From NCBI RefSeq assembly GCF_001889005.1, contig NZ_CP018153.1:2834001-2898000 (forward strand): a stretch of DNA of 64,000 nucleotides, in the 5' to 3' direction. The stretch comes from Christiangramia salexigens (lineage in GTDB: Bacteria; Bacteroidota; Bacteroidia; Flavobacteriales; Flavobacteriaceae). Positions 55,517-64,000 of this stretch are shown here, one piece after another. The translations under genes were made by a program, and so were the position numbers. Every line of letters begins with the position of its first letter. Within the stretch, counting starts at the first letter, position 1. The notes under the pieces were generated by a model. That model was not told the DNA's origin. It was given only the letters and a program-made list of their open reading frames with translations, and made no database searches.

Positions 55517-56431
55517 TTAGAACACTGAAACCCCTGTAAGGGTGGTAAAGCGCTCGAGGGCTTTCATTCCCAGTTCTGAATTTCCTTTTTCGTTAAGAAT
55601 AGGACTCCAGACTGCCACCGAATAATTATCGGGGTGGATAGCTACAATTCCACCGCCAACACCACTTTTTCCCGGTAGCCCTACCTGGAAACTAAATTCC
55701 CCCGCTTCATCATAGAATCCACAAGTTTGCATTAGTGCATTGATCCTCTTTACCGATTTTGGTTTCAGGATCTTTTCTCCGGTACTTAAAATTCTTCCTT
55801 TATTAGCAAAGATCATAAATGCCTGAGCGAGTTCCTTGCATGACATTTTAAGTGAGCATTGGTAAAAATAGAAATCCACGATGGGGTCTACATCAGACTT
55901 AATATTTCCAAGAGCTTTGATGTAATTTACTAAAGCAATATTGCGATAGCCGTTCGCTTTTTCTGATTGAGCCACCTTTTCATCATAATCAATATCTGGG
56001 TTGCCGGTTATTTTTCTTACAAAATCCAGTAATTCCTGTTTTGGGTCTTCAAGTTGATCTACCAGAATGTCTGAAATAACAAGTGCACCGGCATTAATAA
56101 ATGGATTCCTTGGGATTCCATGTTCATACTCCAGCTGTGTAAGGCTGTTAAATGGGTCGCCTGAAGGTTCTACAGAAACCCTGTCCCATAAAGATTCTCC
56201 CATGAGTCTCATTGCCATGGAAAGCGTAAAGACCTTGGATATACTTTGAATTGAAAAAAGTTCCTCACTGTCTCCAAAACAGAAGTGCTTTTCATCCCCG
56301 CAATACACATGCATCCCGAATTTTTTACGGTCTACTTTAGCTAGCTCTGGGATATATGAGGCTACCTTCCCGTTAACATCACGGTAGCTCATTTCATCAA
56401 ATATAGTATCGAGAATTTTCTGGTAATCCAT
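55517..56431 (-). CDS. glsA: Glutaminase A
   Basis: 304 residues, beta-lactamase-fold glutaminase. Catalytic SxxK is S-ISK in FSIQSISKVFTLSMAM, with GDPFNSLTQLEYEHGIPRNP and FINAGAL, then GLPGKSGVGGGIVAI near the C-terminus. Hydrolyses glutamine to glutamate and ammonia. Four bases separate it from pepE, the upstream gene of the pair. Confidence 0.96.
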   Translation of the reverse strand: MDYQKILDTIFDEMSYRDVNGKVASYIPELAKVDRKKFGMHVYCGDEKHFCFGDSEELFSIQSISKVFTLSMAMRLMGESLWDRVSVEPSGDPFNSLTQLEYEHGIPRNPFINAGALVISDILVDQLEDPKQELLDFVRKITGNPDIDYDEKVAQSEKANGYRNIALVNYIKALGNIKSDVDPIVDFYFYQCSLKMSCKELAQAFMIFANKGRILSTGEKILKPKSVKRINALMQTCGFYDEAGEFSFQVGLPGKSGVGGGIVAIHPDNYSVAVWSPILNEKGNSELGMKALERFTTLTGVSVF

Positions 56432-56434
56432 AGA

Positions 56435-57142
56435 TCAATTAAGGTCTGTTAGGTCTGTTCCTGATTCGATCTCGTAAGGTAATTTATCCTTTTCAAAAAG
56501 TCGTGCCGGTAGATTGCCTTTTAACGTAATTTTATTACCAACTAATTCTATCCAACTCCCTTCCCTTAGCCCAATCACAGGTTGAGAATTAAGACCGTGA
56601 AATTCTTTTATCCTGGTTTCTCTGGTTTCACCTTTATGTTCAGAATTCGGGTCCGGGTCAAGGTAATGTGGGTTAATATTAAAAGGTACGAGTCCTATGG
56701 TCTTAAATGAGGGTGGATATATAATAGGCATATCATTGGTGGTTTGCATTGTTAAACCTGTGATATTGGTTCCCGCACTTGTTCCCATATATGGTGTGCC
56801 ATCCAAAACTACTGTTTTGATAAGGTTCATTATTTTATTGCGATATAGTTCAGATACCAGAAGGAACGTATTTCCTCCACCGGTAAAAATACCTTCAGCA
56901 TTCTCTACTGCTTTTGCAGGATCCCTGAATTCATGAATGCCTTTTAGTTTTAAACCTGCTTTTGCAAATGCCTCATTTGCCTTTGCTGTGTATTCATCCA
57001 GGCTAATCCCACCGGGCCGGGCATAGGGGATGAATAAAACTTCTTCAGCATTTTTATATAGTTCTTTAATGTGAGGGATGAGATATTCCAGATAATCCTG
57101 GTTGTGAAGGGTAGAGGTACTTGCAAGTATCGCCTTAGTCAT
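56435..57142 (-). CDS. pepE: Dipeptidase E (alpha-aspartyl dipeptidase, S51)
   Basis: 235 residues. Nucleophile Ser in YMGTSAGTNITG, with GIFTGGGNTFLLVSEL before it and FNINPHYLDPDP after it (catalytic His). Cleaves N-terminal Asp-X dipeptides. Cytosolic, no signal. Likely cotranscribed with glsA, both feeding glutamate or aspartate release. Confidence 0.92.
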   Translation of the reverse strand: MTKAILASTSTLHNQDYLEYLIPHIKELYKNAEEVLFIPYARPGGISLDEYTAKANEAFAKAGLKLKGIHEFRDPAKAVENAEGIFTGGGNTFLLVSELYRNKIMNLIKTVVLDGTPYMGTSAGTNITGLTMQTTNDMPIIYPPSFKTIGLVPFNINPHYLDPDPNSEHKGETRETRIKEFHGLNSQPVIGLREGSWIELVGNKITLKGNLPARLFEKDKLPYEIESGTDLTDLN

Positions 57143-57249
57143 AATTTTTTACCGTAAATTTAGAGAATCATAGTCAGTATCAAAATTTTACCCGATTCAA
57201 AAGGCGAATTCAGGAATTAAAACGTTAGTTATTAAGGATACCAAACCTG

Positions 57250-57257
57250 TAAGTTTG
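57250..57257 (+). promoter_or_regulatory. -7 promoter element (TAAGTTTG)
   Basis: Perfect TAnnTTTG match, 12 bases before the ATG at 57270. No -33 TTG at the expected spacing. Confidence 0.4.
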
Positions 57258-57269
57258 CTTTTAATTTTA

Positions 57270-58106
57270 ATGTATAAAAAGAATATTTTGCGTTATAAGA
57301 AAATTCTCCAACGATTAAGCATTATTGCCTTCATGCTGTTTTCCGGATTCAATATTTATGCCCAGGAATCGGTTTTGCTCAAAGGAAAAATAGAAGCACA
57401 TGCAAGTGATCTAGATAAGATCCATGTGATCAACCTCAATTTGGAAAAAGGCTCTGTGACCGATAAGAGCGGAAATTTTCAAATTGTCGCCAGCGAGAGC
57501 GATAGCCTGTATATTTCTTCCATTCAATTTGAAAACAGGACTCTTGTGGTTACTTCTGAAATGATTAATGACCAACGTATTCAGATCTCTCTTCAGGAAG
57601 ATATAAATGAATTAGCTGAAGTCATGATAGATGACATTAAATTGTCAGGTTATCTGGCAAATGATATTGCTAAAATATCAGTTAGCGATCTGGAAACTAA
57701 ATATAAGCTCGAGACCAACCTGCATAGTATAATAAGGAAAGACAGAGAACAGAATCCATATGAAAAACCAAATATGAATGGAGGGATCCGTCTGGATAAG
57801 CTCGCAGGAACAGTGATAAATAAACTTAATAATCCTTCAGATAAGCCCAAACAGTATTCAAGCCGGGAACTGGCTAATAAAAGCATACAATTAGTAGGTC
57901 AACAATTCTTTAGAAAAGAGCTGGATCTTCGAGAAAATGAGATCTGCAATTTCGTGTATTTCTGCACCGAGGATGCTCCAAGGTTCGAGGAGCTGGTTAT
58001 TAACAGTAATGCCTTTGTTTTAATAGAGTATTTTCAATCCCGAATCGGCGAATTCAGAGAGAGAAGAGGCGCTATCTTGAATGCAGCAAGACAAATTCCA
58101 GGATAA
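57270..58106 (+). CDS. Exported carboxypeptidase-like regulatory domain protein
   Basis: 278 residues from ATG 57270. Signal peptide ends FNIYAQES. Residues 30-120 form a CarboxypepD_reg-like domain (LLKGKIEAHA, GSVTDKSGNFQIVASESDSL, QISLQEDINELAEVMI), the fold found at the N-terminus of SusC proteins, here without a TonB barrel. The rest is charged and unrecognised. It stands upstream of a DUF6702 gene and an M1 peptidase gene. Confidence 0.78.
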   Translation: MYKKNILRYKKILQRLSIIAFMLFSGFNIYAQESVLLKGKIEAHASDLDKIHVINLNLEKGSVTDKSGNFQIVASESDSLYISSIQFENRTLVVTSEMINDQRIQISLQEDINELAEVMIDDIKLSGYLANDIAKISVSDLETKYKLETNLHSIIRKDREQNPYEKPNMNGGIRLDKLAGTVINKLNNPSDKPKQYSSRELANKSIQLVGQQFFRKELDLRENEICNFVYFCTEDAPRFEELVINSNAFVLIEYFQSRIGEFRERRGAILNAARQIPG

Positions 58107-58211
58107 ATTATTTATTATTTAAACCATTATGCTTTTCATTAGTCAAAAACATTAGAGATGTTAATCTTTTGTTTTTGGTCTGAATCTTGAGACTTCATTT
58201 TAAAAAAATTT

Positions 58212-58712
58212 ATGAAAAAGGGCTTAGTAATACTTGCTGCATTTTTTATTCTTACCTCCTTTAATTCTGCATTTCATGATACTTATCTAAGTGTAACAGA
58301 AATTGAATACAAGCAGGAACAAGAAAGCCTGCAGATCGTTTCCCGTGTATTTATCGATGATTTTGAGAACGTTTTGAGTAAAAGATACCAAAGTGAAGTA
58401 AGTCTTTCTTACAAAGAGGATCTGAAGAAAAATAAGCAGTTAATATCCAGATATATCAACCAGAAACTTAATATCAATATTGACGGTGAGAAAAGATCAT
58501 TAAAATTGCTGGGCAGTAAGTTTGATGCAGATCAGATCGTTCTTTTTATCGAGGCTAAAAATATAAACAGCTTTAATCGGGTGAAAGTTGAAAACCTGCT
58601 TTTAACAGATATGTTTGATGACCAGAAAAATATTGTTCATGTAAAATATGGTGATAAAATAGAAAGTATGCTTTTAGTCAAGAATAAAGGCTCTAAAGAG
58701 GTGAAATTTTAA
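58212..58712 (+). CDS. DUF6702-like exported protein
   Basis: 166 residues with a signal peptide (MKKGLVILAAFFILTSFNSA). The mature protein starts FHDTYLSVTEIEYKQEQ, strand-rich with SLQIVSRVFIDDFENVL; the HDTYLS/T-EIEY and FIDDFE blocks are typical of DUF6702. Role unknown. Placed 63 bases before the M1 peptidase gene. Confidence 0.75.
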   Translation: MKKGLVILAAFFILTSFNSAFHDTYLSVTEIEYKQEQESLQIVSRVFIDDFENVLSKRYQSEVSLSYKEDLKKNKQLISRYINQKLNINIDGEKRSLKLLGSKFDADQIVLFIEAKNINSFNRVKVENLLLTDMFDDQKNIVHVKYGDKIESMLLVKNKGSKEVKF

Positions 58713-58775
58713 TATTCACCTTTTCAATTTTTAGAAATTAGTTATTTTAGAAATCTTAAAAATCAAACTATATAA

Positions 58776-61079
58776 ATGAAGAAACTAAACATGTTATGCT
58801 CGGTGTTTTTAATGTTCGTTTTTGCGGGCTTATCGGCTCAGGAAGGCGAGCAAAAGGAGACCAGGCAGGAAGGACACACCAATCAGAACAAATTCAGGCA
58901 AATGTATATGGAGTTTGCGACTCCTAATCAATATAGAACTGCTTCAGGTGCACCTGGTCCGGCTTACTACCAGAACCAGGCAGATTACAAAATGGATCTT
59001 GTTCTGGACGACAAAAATTCCGTGTTAACCGGAGAAGAAACCATCACCTATCATAATAATTCACCGCAGGATCTGGAGTATTTATGGGTTCAGTTAGATC
59101 AGAACATTCGTAAAAAGGATGCTCCTGCATTGCAAAAAGATGGAGAAGGAATGGCCCCAGTCGCTACTGCAAGTGGATTTGCCGATAAATATCTTAAAGA
59201 GCCATTTGATGGTGGGTTTAATATTAAAGAAGTATCTAAAGATGGTTCTCCTTTAAAGTATACCATAAATCAAACCATGATGCGAATAGATCTACCACAG
59301 TCTCTAAAGTCTGGTGAAAGCTATTCGTTTAAAATAAAATGGTCTTATAATATTAATAACCATGTAACCAACAGAGCACGATCAGGGTATGAGTACTTCC
59401 CGAAAGACGGAAATAAAGCCTATGTGATCGCGCAGTTCTTCCCAAGAATGGCTGTATATAATGACGTTGAGGGATGGCAAAACATGCAGTTTTGGGGTAG
59501 TGGTGAATTCGCTCTTCCATTCGGAAATTATGAAGTGAATATTACAGTTCCTGCAGATCACGTGATGGAAGCTACGGGAGAACTTCAAAACAGAAAAGAG
59601 GTTTATACCAAAGAAATGATGAAGCGATATGAGCAGGCTAAAAAATCATTTGATAAACCCGTGCTTATCGTAACACAAGAAGAAGCAGAAGCTGCTGAAA
59701 AAGGTTTTGCAACTAAGACCAAGACCTGGAAGTATAAAGCTGATATGGTTCGTGATTTCGGATTCTCTACTTCAAGAAAGTTCATTCTTGATATGATGGC
59801 AACCGATGTTATGGGTAAGAATGTGATGGCTGTATCACTATATCCTAAAGAAGGAAACCCACTTTGGGAGCAATGGTCTACAAGAGCTGTTGCCAGTACA
59901 TTAAAAAGTTATTCAGATCACACATTCCAGTACCCTTATCACAAAGCAGTATCTGTACATGCTAAAAATCAGGGAATGGAATATCCAATGATCTGCTGGA
60001 ATTATGGCCGTCCGGATGAAGATGGAAATTATAGTGATCGTACTAAATTTGGGATGATCAGCGTAATTATTCACGAAGTTGGACACAATTTCTTCCCTAT
60101 GATCGTTAATTCTGATGAGCGCCAGTGGGGATGGATGGATGAAGGTATCAATACCTTTGTTCAGTATGTGGCTGAGCAGAAATTTGGAAATGAATATCCT
60201 GAAGCCATTGCACCTATGGATAAATATCCATCCAGAAGAGGAGCGCCTCATAAAATTGTTCCTTATATGAAAGGGAATCAGGATTATATAGCTCCAATAA
60301 TGTCAAACCCGGAAGAAGTTTATCAATTGGGTAATAACGCCTATGGTAAACCAGCCACAGCTTTAAATATTCTTAGAGAAACAGTGATGGGTCGTGAGCT
60401 TTTTGATCATGCCTTTAAGACATACTCTCAAAGATGGATGTTTAAACATCCAACTCCCGAAGATTTCTTCAGAACTATGGAAGATGCTTCAGGTGTAGAT
60501 CTAGACTGGTTCTGGAGAGGATGGTTCTATACTACAGATAATGTGGATATAGGAATTAGAGAGGTTAATAAATATTATGTGACCGATACTCCAACCAAGG
60601 CTGGAAAAGAGATGCTGGAGCGATATGGAGCCAATCCAGAAGATGTAAATGCTTTATATATAGTTACCGAAGAGGATGAGGAATTCAATGAAGAGATGAA
60701 GAGTAAGGCTTTACTTGAAAATTCAAAAACACTTCAGGAGTATGTGATGGATAATTTTAGTGAGGAAGAGCGTAAAAACCTTAAAGCTCCTAAATATTTC
60801 TATCAGGTTGTTTTTGAAAAACCAGGAGGTCTGGTTATGCCGTTGATCATTGAGGTTACTTATGCAGATGGTACTTCAGAAAAGATTACATATCCTGTTC
60901 AAGTTTGGAGAAAGAATGACAAAGTAATTAGCAAGGTGATTCCAAGCAATAAGGAAATTACTAAGATCGTAGTAGATCCAGATCTTGAAACAGCTGATGT
61001 TGATGTGAATAACAATAGCTGGCCTAAGAGCGAAAACAAGTCTGAATTCGAAGAATTCAAAGAGGATACACAGGATTAA
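58776..61079 (+). CDS. Exported M1 family metallopeptidase
   Basis: 767 residues, signal peptide ending GLSAQEG. An N-terminal M1-like beta domain is followed by the catalytic domain: zinc ligands H433-EVGH437 and E456 (HExxH-x18-E). The usual GAMEN is reduced to GMEYPM. A C-terminal all-beta part closes the protein. Likely an aminopeptidase acting in the periplasm or outside; the specificity is unknown. Confidence 0.92.
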   Translation: MKKLNMLCSVFLMFVFAGLSAQEGEQKETRQEGHTNQNKFRQMYMEFATPNQYRTASGAPGPAYYQNQADYKMDLVLDDKNSVLTGEETITYHNNSPQDLEYLWVQLDQNIRKKDAPALQKDGEGMAPVATASGFADKYLKEPFDGGFNIKEVSKDGSPLKYTINQTMMRIDLPQSLKSGESYSFKIKWSYNINNHVTNRARSGYEYFPKDGNKAYVIAQFFPRMAVYNDVEGWQNMQFWGSGEFALPFGNYEVNITVPADHVMEATGELQNRKEVYTKEMMKRYEQAKKSFDKPVLIVTQEEAEAAEKGFATKTKTWKYKADMVRDFGFSTSRKFILDMMATDVMGKNVMAVSLYPKEGNPLWEQWSTRAVASTLKSYSDHTFQYPYHKAVSVHAKNQGMEYPMICWNYGRPDEDGNYSDRTKFGMISVIIHEVGHNFFPMIVNSDERQWGWMDEGINTFVQYVAEQKFGNEYPEAIAPMDKYPSRRGAPHKIVPYMKGNQDYIAPIMSNPEEVYQLGNNAYGKPATALNILRETVMGRELFDHAFKTYSQRWMFKHPTPEDFFRTMEDASGVDLDWFWRGWFYTTDNVDIGIREVNKYYVTDTPTKAGKEMLERYGANPEDVNALYIVTEEDEEFNEEMKSKALLENSKTLQEYVMDNFSEEERKNLKAPKYFYQVVFEKPGGLVMPLIIEVTYADGTSEKITYPVQVWRKNDKVISKVIPSNKEITKIVVDPDLETADVDVNNNSWPKSENKSEFEEFKEDTQD

Positions 61080-61097
61080 AAAAGGCCTGTAATATTT

Positions 61098-61127
61098 AAG
61101 CCGACTTTAACGAGTCGGCTTTTTTTA
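61098..61127 (+). terminator. Terminator after the M1 peptidase gene
   Basis: AAGCCGACT / AGTCGGCTT stem, 6-base loop, T-run. Confidence 0.88.
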
Positions 61128-61143
61128 TGCTTAGATTTGTAAT

Positions 61144-61151
61144 TATATTTG
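61144..61151 (+). promoter_or_regulatory. -7 promoter element (TATATTTG) for tatA
   Basis: Perfect TAnnTTTG only 7 bases before the tatA ATG; another match, TAGATTTG, lies at 61132-61139. The first would give a nearly leaderless transcript. Confidence 0.45.
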
Positions 61152-61158
61152 TCATACT

Positions 61159-61440
61159 ATGTTAGTGTTACCTTTATTTATTAGTGGAGCTGAAATTGCT
61201 TTCATTATGTTTATCCTTGTGATGGTGTTTGGTGCAGATAAGATCCCTGATATAGCCAGAGGATTAGGAAAAGGCATGAAGGCCATCAGGAATGCTTCCA
61301 ACGATATCAAAACAGAAATCCAGAAAAGTGCAGAAAAGCAGGGAATCGATACAGATTTCACAAAGGATGTGCGTGGTGAGATAGATAAAGTAAAGGAAGA
61401 TATTAATGAAATTTCAGGTTCAATAAAGCGTAAGCCTTAA
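61159..61440 (+). CDS. tatA: Sec-independent translocase TatA/E subunit
   Basis: 93 residues: hydrophobic N-terminal helix (about residues 5-25) followed at once by the hinge and amphipathic helix FGADKIPDIARGLGKGMKAI, then a charged tail. Forms the twin-arginine pore with TatC, which is not in this window. The PAP2 gene follows after 12 bases. Confidence 0.93.
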   Translation: MLVLPLFISGAEIAFIMFILVMVFGADKIPDIARGLGKGMKAIRNASNDIKTEIQKSAEKQGIDTDFTKDVRGEIDKVKEDINEISGSIKRKP

Positions 61441-61452
61441 TTTTTATTCTGA

Positions 61453-62010
61453 ATGTGGGAGAAGGTTGAGCAATGGGACAGGGAATTGTTTGTTTACCTC
61501 AATAGCCTCGGGATTGAGAGATATGATTCCTTTTGGATATTCGTTACGAATCCACAACACTGGATTCCCCTCTATATTATATTTTTCATATTTTTCTTCT
61601 TGACCTTCCATTGGAAAAAGGCAATTTTCACAATGCTTTTTCTATTGGCCACGGTATTTACCACATGGGGATTTACCAATCTTGTAAAAGGAATAGCCTT
61701 GAGATTACGGCCTAATAATAATCCCGATCTTTCAGAAATAATTAGAATACTTCAGGAACCTACAAACTATAGCTTTTTTTCCGGCCATGCGTCCACCTCG
61801 TTTGCGGCGACAACCTTTGTTGTGCTTGTGATCTCTCAAAAAACAAAATGGATCTATTTAGCCTATATATGGCCTCTGATCTTTGTGATGAGCAGAATTT
61901 ATGTAGGAGTGCATTATCCGGGTGATATTCTGGTTGGAATGCTTGTGGGAATCATTTTTGCAATATTATTTTTCCAGCTTTATCAAAAATCAGGTAGAAG
62001 CTTGTATTGA
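61453..62010 (+). CDS. PAP2 family membrane phosphatase
   Basis: 185-residue polytopic protein with the three catalytic motifs of the family: KGIALRLRP (KxxxxxxRP), SFFSGHASTS (PSGH-like with Phe) and SRIYVGVHYPGD (SRxxxxxHxxxD). May dephosphorylate lipid phosphates such as undecaprenyl pyrophosphate or phosphatidate; the substrate is not resolved. Its TGA abuts the stop of the convergent methyltransferase gene with no gap and no terminator. Confidence 0.88.
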   Translation: MWEKVEQWDRELFVYLNSLGIERYDSFWIFVTNPQHWIPLYIIFFIFFFLTFHWKKAIFTMLFLLATVFTTWGFTNLVKGIALRLRPNNNPDLSEIIRILQEPTNYSFFSGHASTSFAATTFVVLVISQKTKWIYLAYIWPLIFVMSRIYVGVHYPGDILVGMLVGIIFAILFFQLYQKSGRSLY

Positions 62011-62652
62011 TCAAATCACCCTGGTAAGAGTCAATCCGTCTCGTATAGGTAAGATCACTGTTTCTACTCTTGGATCATCAGCCAGAAGGCGATTATATTC
62101 CAGTAAAGCTTTGGTAGACTCATCGTCATCTTTAAGTTTTTCTACAACTTTTCCAGACCATAACACATTATCGGTAAGGATAAGTCCTCCCGGATTCATT
62201 TTATCGATGATCAATTCATAATATTTGGGGTAATTGGGTTTGTCTGCATCGATAAATACGAGATCGAATTTTGTGTCTATTTTCGGGATTATTTCCAGTG
62301 CATCACCAAGATATTGCTTGATTTGAGATGCATACTCAGACTTGTCAAAATATTTCTTCTGAAAATCATAGAGCTCTTCATTCACATCTATTGTGTGCAA
62401 TTCACCATCTTGCGTTAATCCTTCAGCCAGGGATAACGCAGAATACCCTGTATAAGTTCCTATTTCCAGGATAGTTCTAGGTGCCTTTAATTTAGATAAT
62501 AGGCTAAGGACTCTTCCCTGATAATGTCCGCTAAGCATGCGGGGCTGAAGTACTTTTTGGTTGGTTTCCCTGTTGAGTTGGTATAATAATTCAGGTTCCT
62601 TTTGGGAATGGGCAACTATATAATCGTCTATATTTTCAGGTAAAAAGTGCAT
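62011..62652 (-). CDS. SAM-dependent O-methyltransferase (class I, caffeoyl-CoA type)
   Basis: 213 residues. SAM site ILEIGTYTGYSALSLAEGL, then VFIDADKPNYPKYYELI with the metal-binding Asp, GGLILTDNVLWSGKV, and VETVILPIRDGLTLTRV at the end. The methyl acceptor is unknown. It starts about 95 bases before the divergent kynU. Confidence 0.92.
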   Translation of the reverse strand: MHFLPENIDDYIVAHSQKEPELLYQLNRETNQKVLQPRMLSGHYQGRVLSLLSKLKAPRTILEIGTYTGYSALSLAEGLTQDGELHTIDVNEELYDFQKKYFDKSEYASQIKQYLGDALEIIPKIDTKFDLVFIDADKPNYPKYYELIIDKMNPGGLILTDNVLWSGKVVEKLKDDDESTKALLEYNRLLADDPRVETVILPIRDGLTLTRVI

Positions 62653-62746
62653 CTTTTTAAATTTTTCACAAAATTATAGAATTTGTACGGTCTTTTACCC
62701 CAAGTTCATTTAAAACGAAATTGTATTTTTACGAAAAATTGAAAAT

Positions 62747-64000
62747 ATGAATTTCAAAAATACCCGGGAATTTGCCAGGGAATTGGATGCTCAGGATAAA
62801 CTGTTTAAATATAGAAACGAATTTATATTTCCAAAGGTTAATGGAAAGCAGGTGATTTACTTTGTGGGTAATTCACTTGGTTTACAACCTAAAAGTGCTC
62901 AAAAATATGTGAATGAAGTCATGACCGATTGGGCTGAGCTTGCGGTTGAAGGTCATTTCTATGCAGAGAAATCCTGGTGGGATTACCATGAGAGATTTTC
63001 TGAGAAATTAGGAAAGATCGTTGGTGCCAATGCTTCGGAAGTAACCGTAATGAATACTCTTACGGTGAATTTACATCTGTTAATGGTTTCGTTCTACAGA
63101 CCATCAGGCAAACGCTATAAAATAATCTGTGAAGAAAAGGCTTTTCCCAGTGATCAATATATGATCTCCAGCCAGGTAAGGTATCATGGTTATGATCCTT
63201 CAGATGCTATTGTTGAGATCAAGAAACGGGATGGAGAAAATAACTTCAGGACAGAGGATGTTATCGAGAAGATCAGAGAAGTAGGAGATGAGTGTGCCCT
63301 GGTCTTAATTGGGGGTGTTAACTATTATACCGGACAGGTCTTTGATATGGAAAAGATCACTAAAGCGGGACATGAAGCAGGAGCATTTGTTGGATGGGAT
63401 CTTGCTCACGCAGCTGGGAATATAGAATTAAAGCTTAGCGAATGGAATGTGGATTTTGCTGCTTGGTGTAGTTATAAATACATGAATTCGGGGCCTGGAA
63501 ATGCTTCAGGTTGTTTTATAAATAAAAAGTATCATAATAAAAAAGATATACCACGATTTGAAGGTTGGTGGGGTCATAATAAAGAAAGACGATTTCTTAT
63601 GGAACAGGAATTCCAACCTGAACCTACTGCAAATGCATGGCAAATAAGTAATGCTCCAATTTTATCGCTGGCCCCTTATCTGGCTTCATTGGAAATGTTC
63701 GATGAGGTAGGGATGCCTGCTTTGATAGAAAAAAGAGACAAAATTGTAGCTTACCTTGAATTTATACTTCACGAGATAGATAAGGAAGTGGAAAGTACGT
63801 TTGAGATCATTACCCCGGCAGATCAGAGTGAAAGAGGAACTCAGTTATCTGTATTCCTGCACGGTGAGGGGCGAGAGATCTTTAAATATCTCATGGATAA
63901 CGGCGTGATCACAGACTGGAGAGAACCTAATGTTATAAGGTTGGCTCCGGCTCCCTTTTATTGCTCTTATGAAAATATGTATGAATTCGGGCAAATATTA
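62747..64000 (+). CDS. kynU: Kynureninase (3' end outside the window)
   Basis: PLP-dependent cleavage of kynurenine or 3-hydroxykynurenine to anthranilate and alanine in tryptophan breakdown. Start ATG 62747; 418 codons are in the window, close to the usual 420-430, so only the last few are missing. FVGNSLGLQPKSAQ at the N-terminus, NTLTVNLHLLMVSFY, VGWDLAHAAGN and the PLP lysine K244 in CSYKYMNSGPGNASG are seen, with ERGTQLSVF near the end. Together with nadE in this window it touches NAD metabolism, but no direct link is shown. Confidence 0.94.
   Translation, partial: MNFKNTREFARELDAQDKLFKYRNEFIFPKVNGKQVIYFVGNSLGLQPKSAQKYVNEVMTDWAELAVEGHFYAEKSWWDYHERFSEKLGKIVGANASEVTVMNTLTVNLHLLMVSFYRPSGKRYKIICEEKAFPSDQYMISSQVRYHGYDPSDAIVEIKKRDGENNFRTEDVIEKIREVGDECALVLIGGVNYYTGQVFDMEKITKAGHEAGAFVGWDLAHAAGNIELKLSEWNVDFAAWCSYKYMNSGPGNASGCFINKKYHNKKDIPRFEGWWGHNKERRFLMEQEFQPEPTANAWQISNAPILSLAPYLASLEMFDEVGMPALIEKRDKIVAYLEFILHEIDKEVESTFEIITPADQSERGTQLSVFLHGEGREIFKYLMDNGVITDWREPNVIRLAPAPFYCSYENMYEFGQIL

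Overview
The window looks like a chromosome segment of a marine-type member of the Bacteroidota, family Flavobacteriaceae; it resembles Christiangramia (formerly Gramella) and relatives. Grounds seen in the sequence: low GC, gliding lipoprotein genes (gldB, gldC), a type IX secretion (T9SS) C-terminal sorting domain, fused secDF, the short archaeal-type prolyl-tRNA synthetase, many start codons without a Shine-Dalgarno sequence, and repeated TAnnTTTG -7 promoter elements, which are the Bacteroidota housekeeping signature. It is a gene-dense core region. I see no insertion sequence, prophage, integron or CRISPR array.

Layout. 1-3.8 kb: 3' part of folD, then a minus-strand run rluF-like / VOC protein / AI-2E-type permease / DUF1232 protein. 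3.8-6.3 kb: an ECF sigma factor, a membrane-anchored probable anti-sigma protein and a coiled-coil outer-membrane protein, preceded by what looks like the sigma factor's own promoter. 6.4-13 kb: dnaG (zinc ligands missing), a LuxR-type response regulator with Glu in place of the phospho-acceptor Asp, nadE, gldB-gldC plus a small unknown gene, engB and an alpha/beta hydrolase. 13.3-28.8 kb: an unbroken division and cell wall (dcw) cluster, mraZ-rsmH-ftsL-ftsI-murE-mraY-murD-ftsW-murG-murC-ftsQ-ftsA-ftsZ, headed by a probable MraZ operator and closed by a strong terminator. 28.9-33.7 kb: minus-strand small membrane protein, lipoprotein, HerA-like ATPase, LD-carboxypeptidase and a PBP4-type lipoprotein.

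33.8-44.4 kb: queE, a DUF2911 protein, asnB, gyrB, a DUF6588-like protein, mdh and secDF. 44.4-44.77 kb holds a decayed second copy of the 3' end of secDF with its terminator. 44.8-48.6 kb (minus): DUF192 lipoprotein, lgt, yidD, cysS, folE. 48.7-53.3 kb: cell-surface genes: a T9SS cargo gene split by a frameshift, a FadL-type porin and a Gly/Tyr- and Ser/Arg-rich lipoprotein. 53.4-55.5 kb: proS, two identical tRNA-Glu genes, rpsT. 55.5-64 kb: glsA, pepE, a CarboxypepD_reg-like / DUF6702 / M1 peptidase group, tatA, a PAP2 phosphatase, an O-methyltransferase and kynU, which runs off the right edge.

Taken together the genes cover peptidoglycan precursor synthesis and septation (dcw cluster plus dacB and the LD-carboxypeptidase), protein export and lipoprotein maturation (secDF, yidD, lgt, tatA), replication (dnaG, gyrB) and the flavobacterial surface and gliding machinery. 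No clearly new defence or mobile system was found. The observations most worth following are the secDF tail duplication, the ECF autoregulatory module, the MraZ operator architecture, the zinc-less primase and the Glu-type response regulator.
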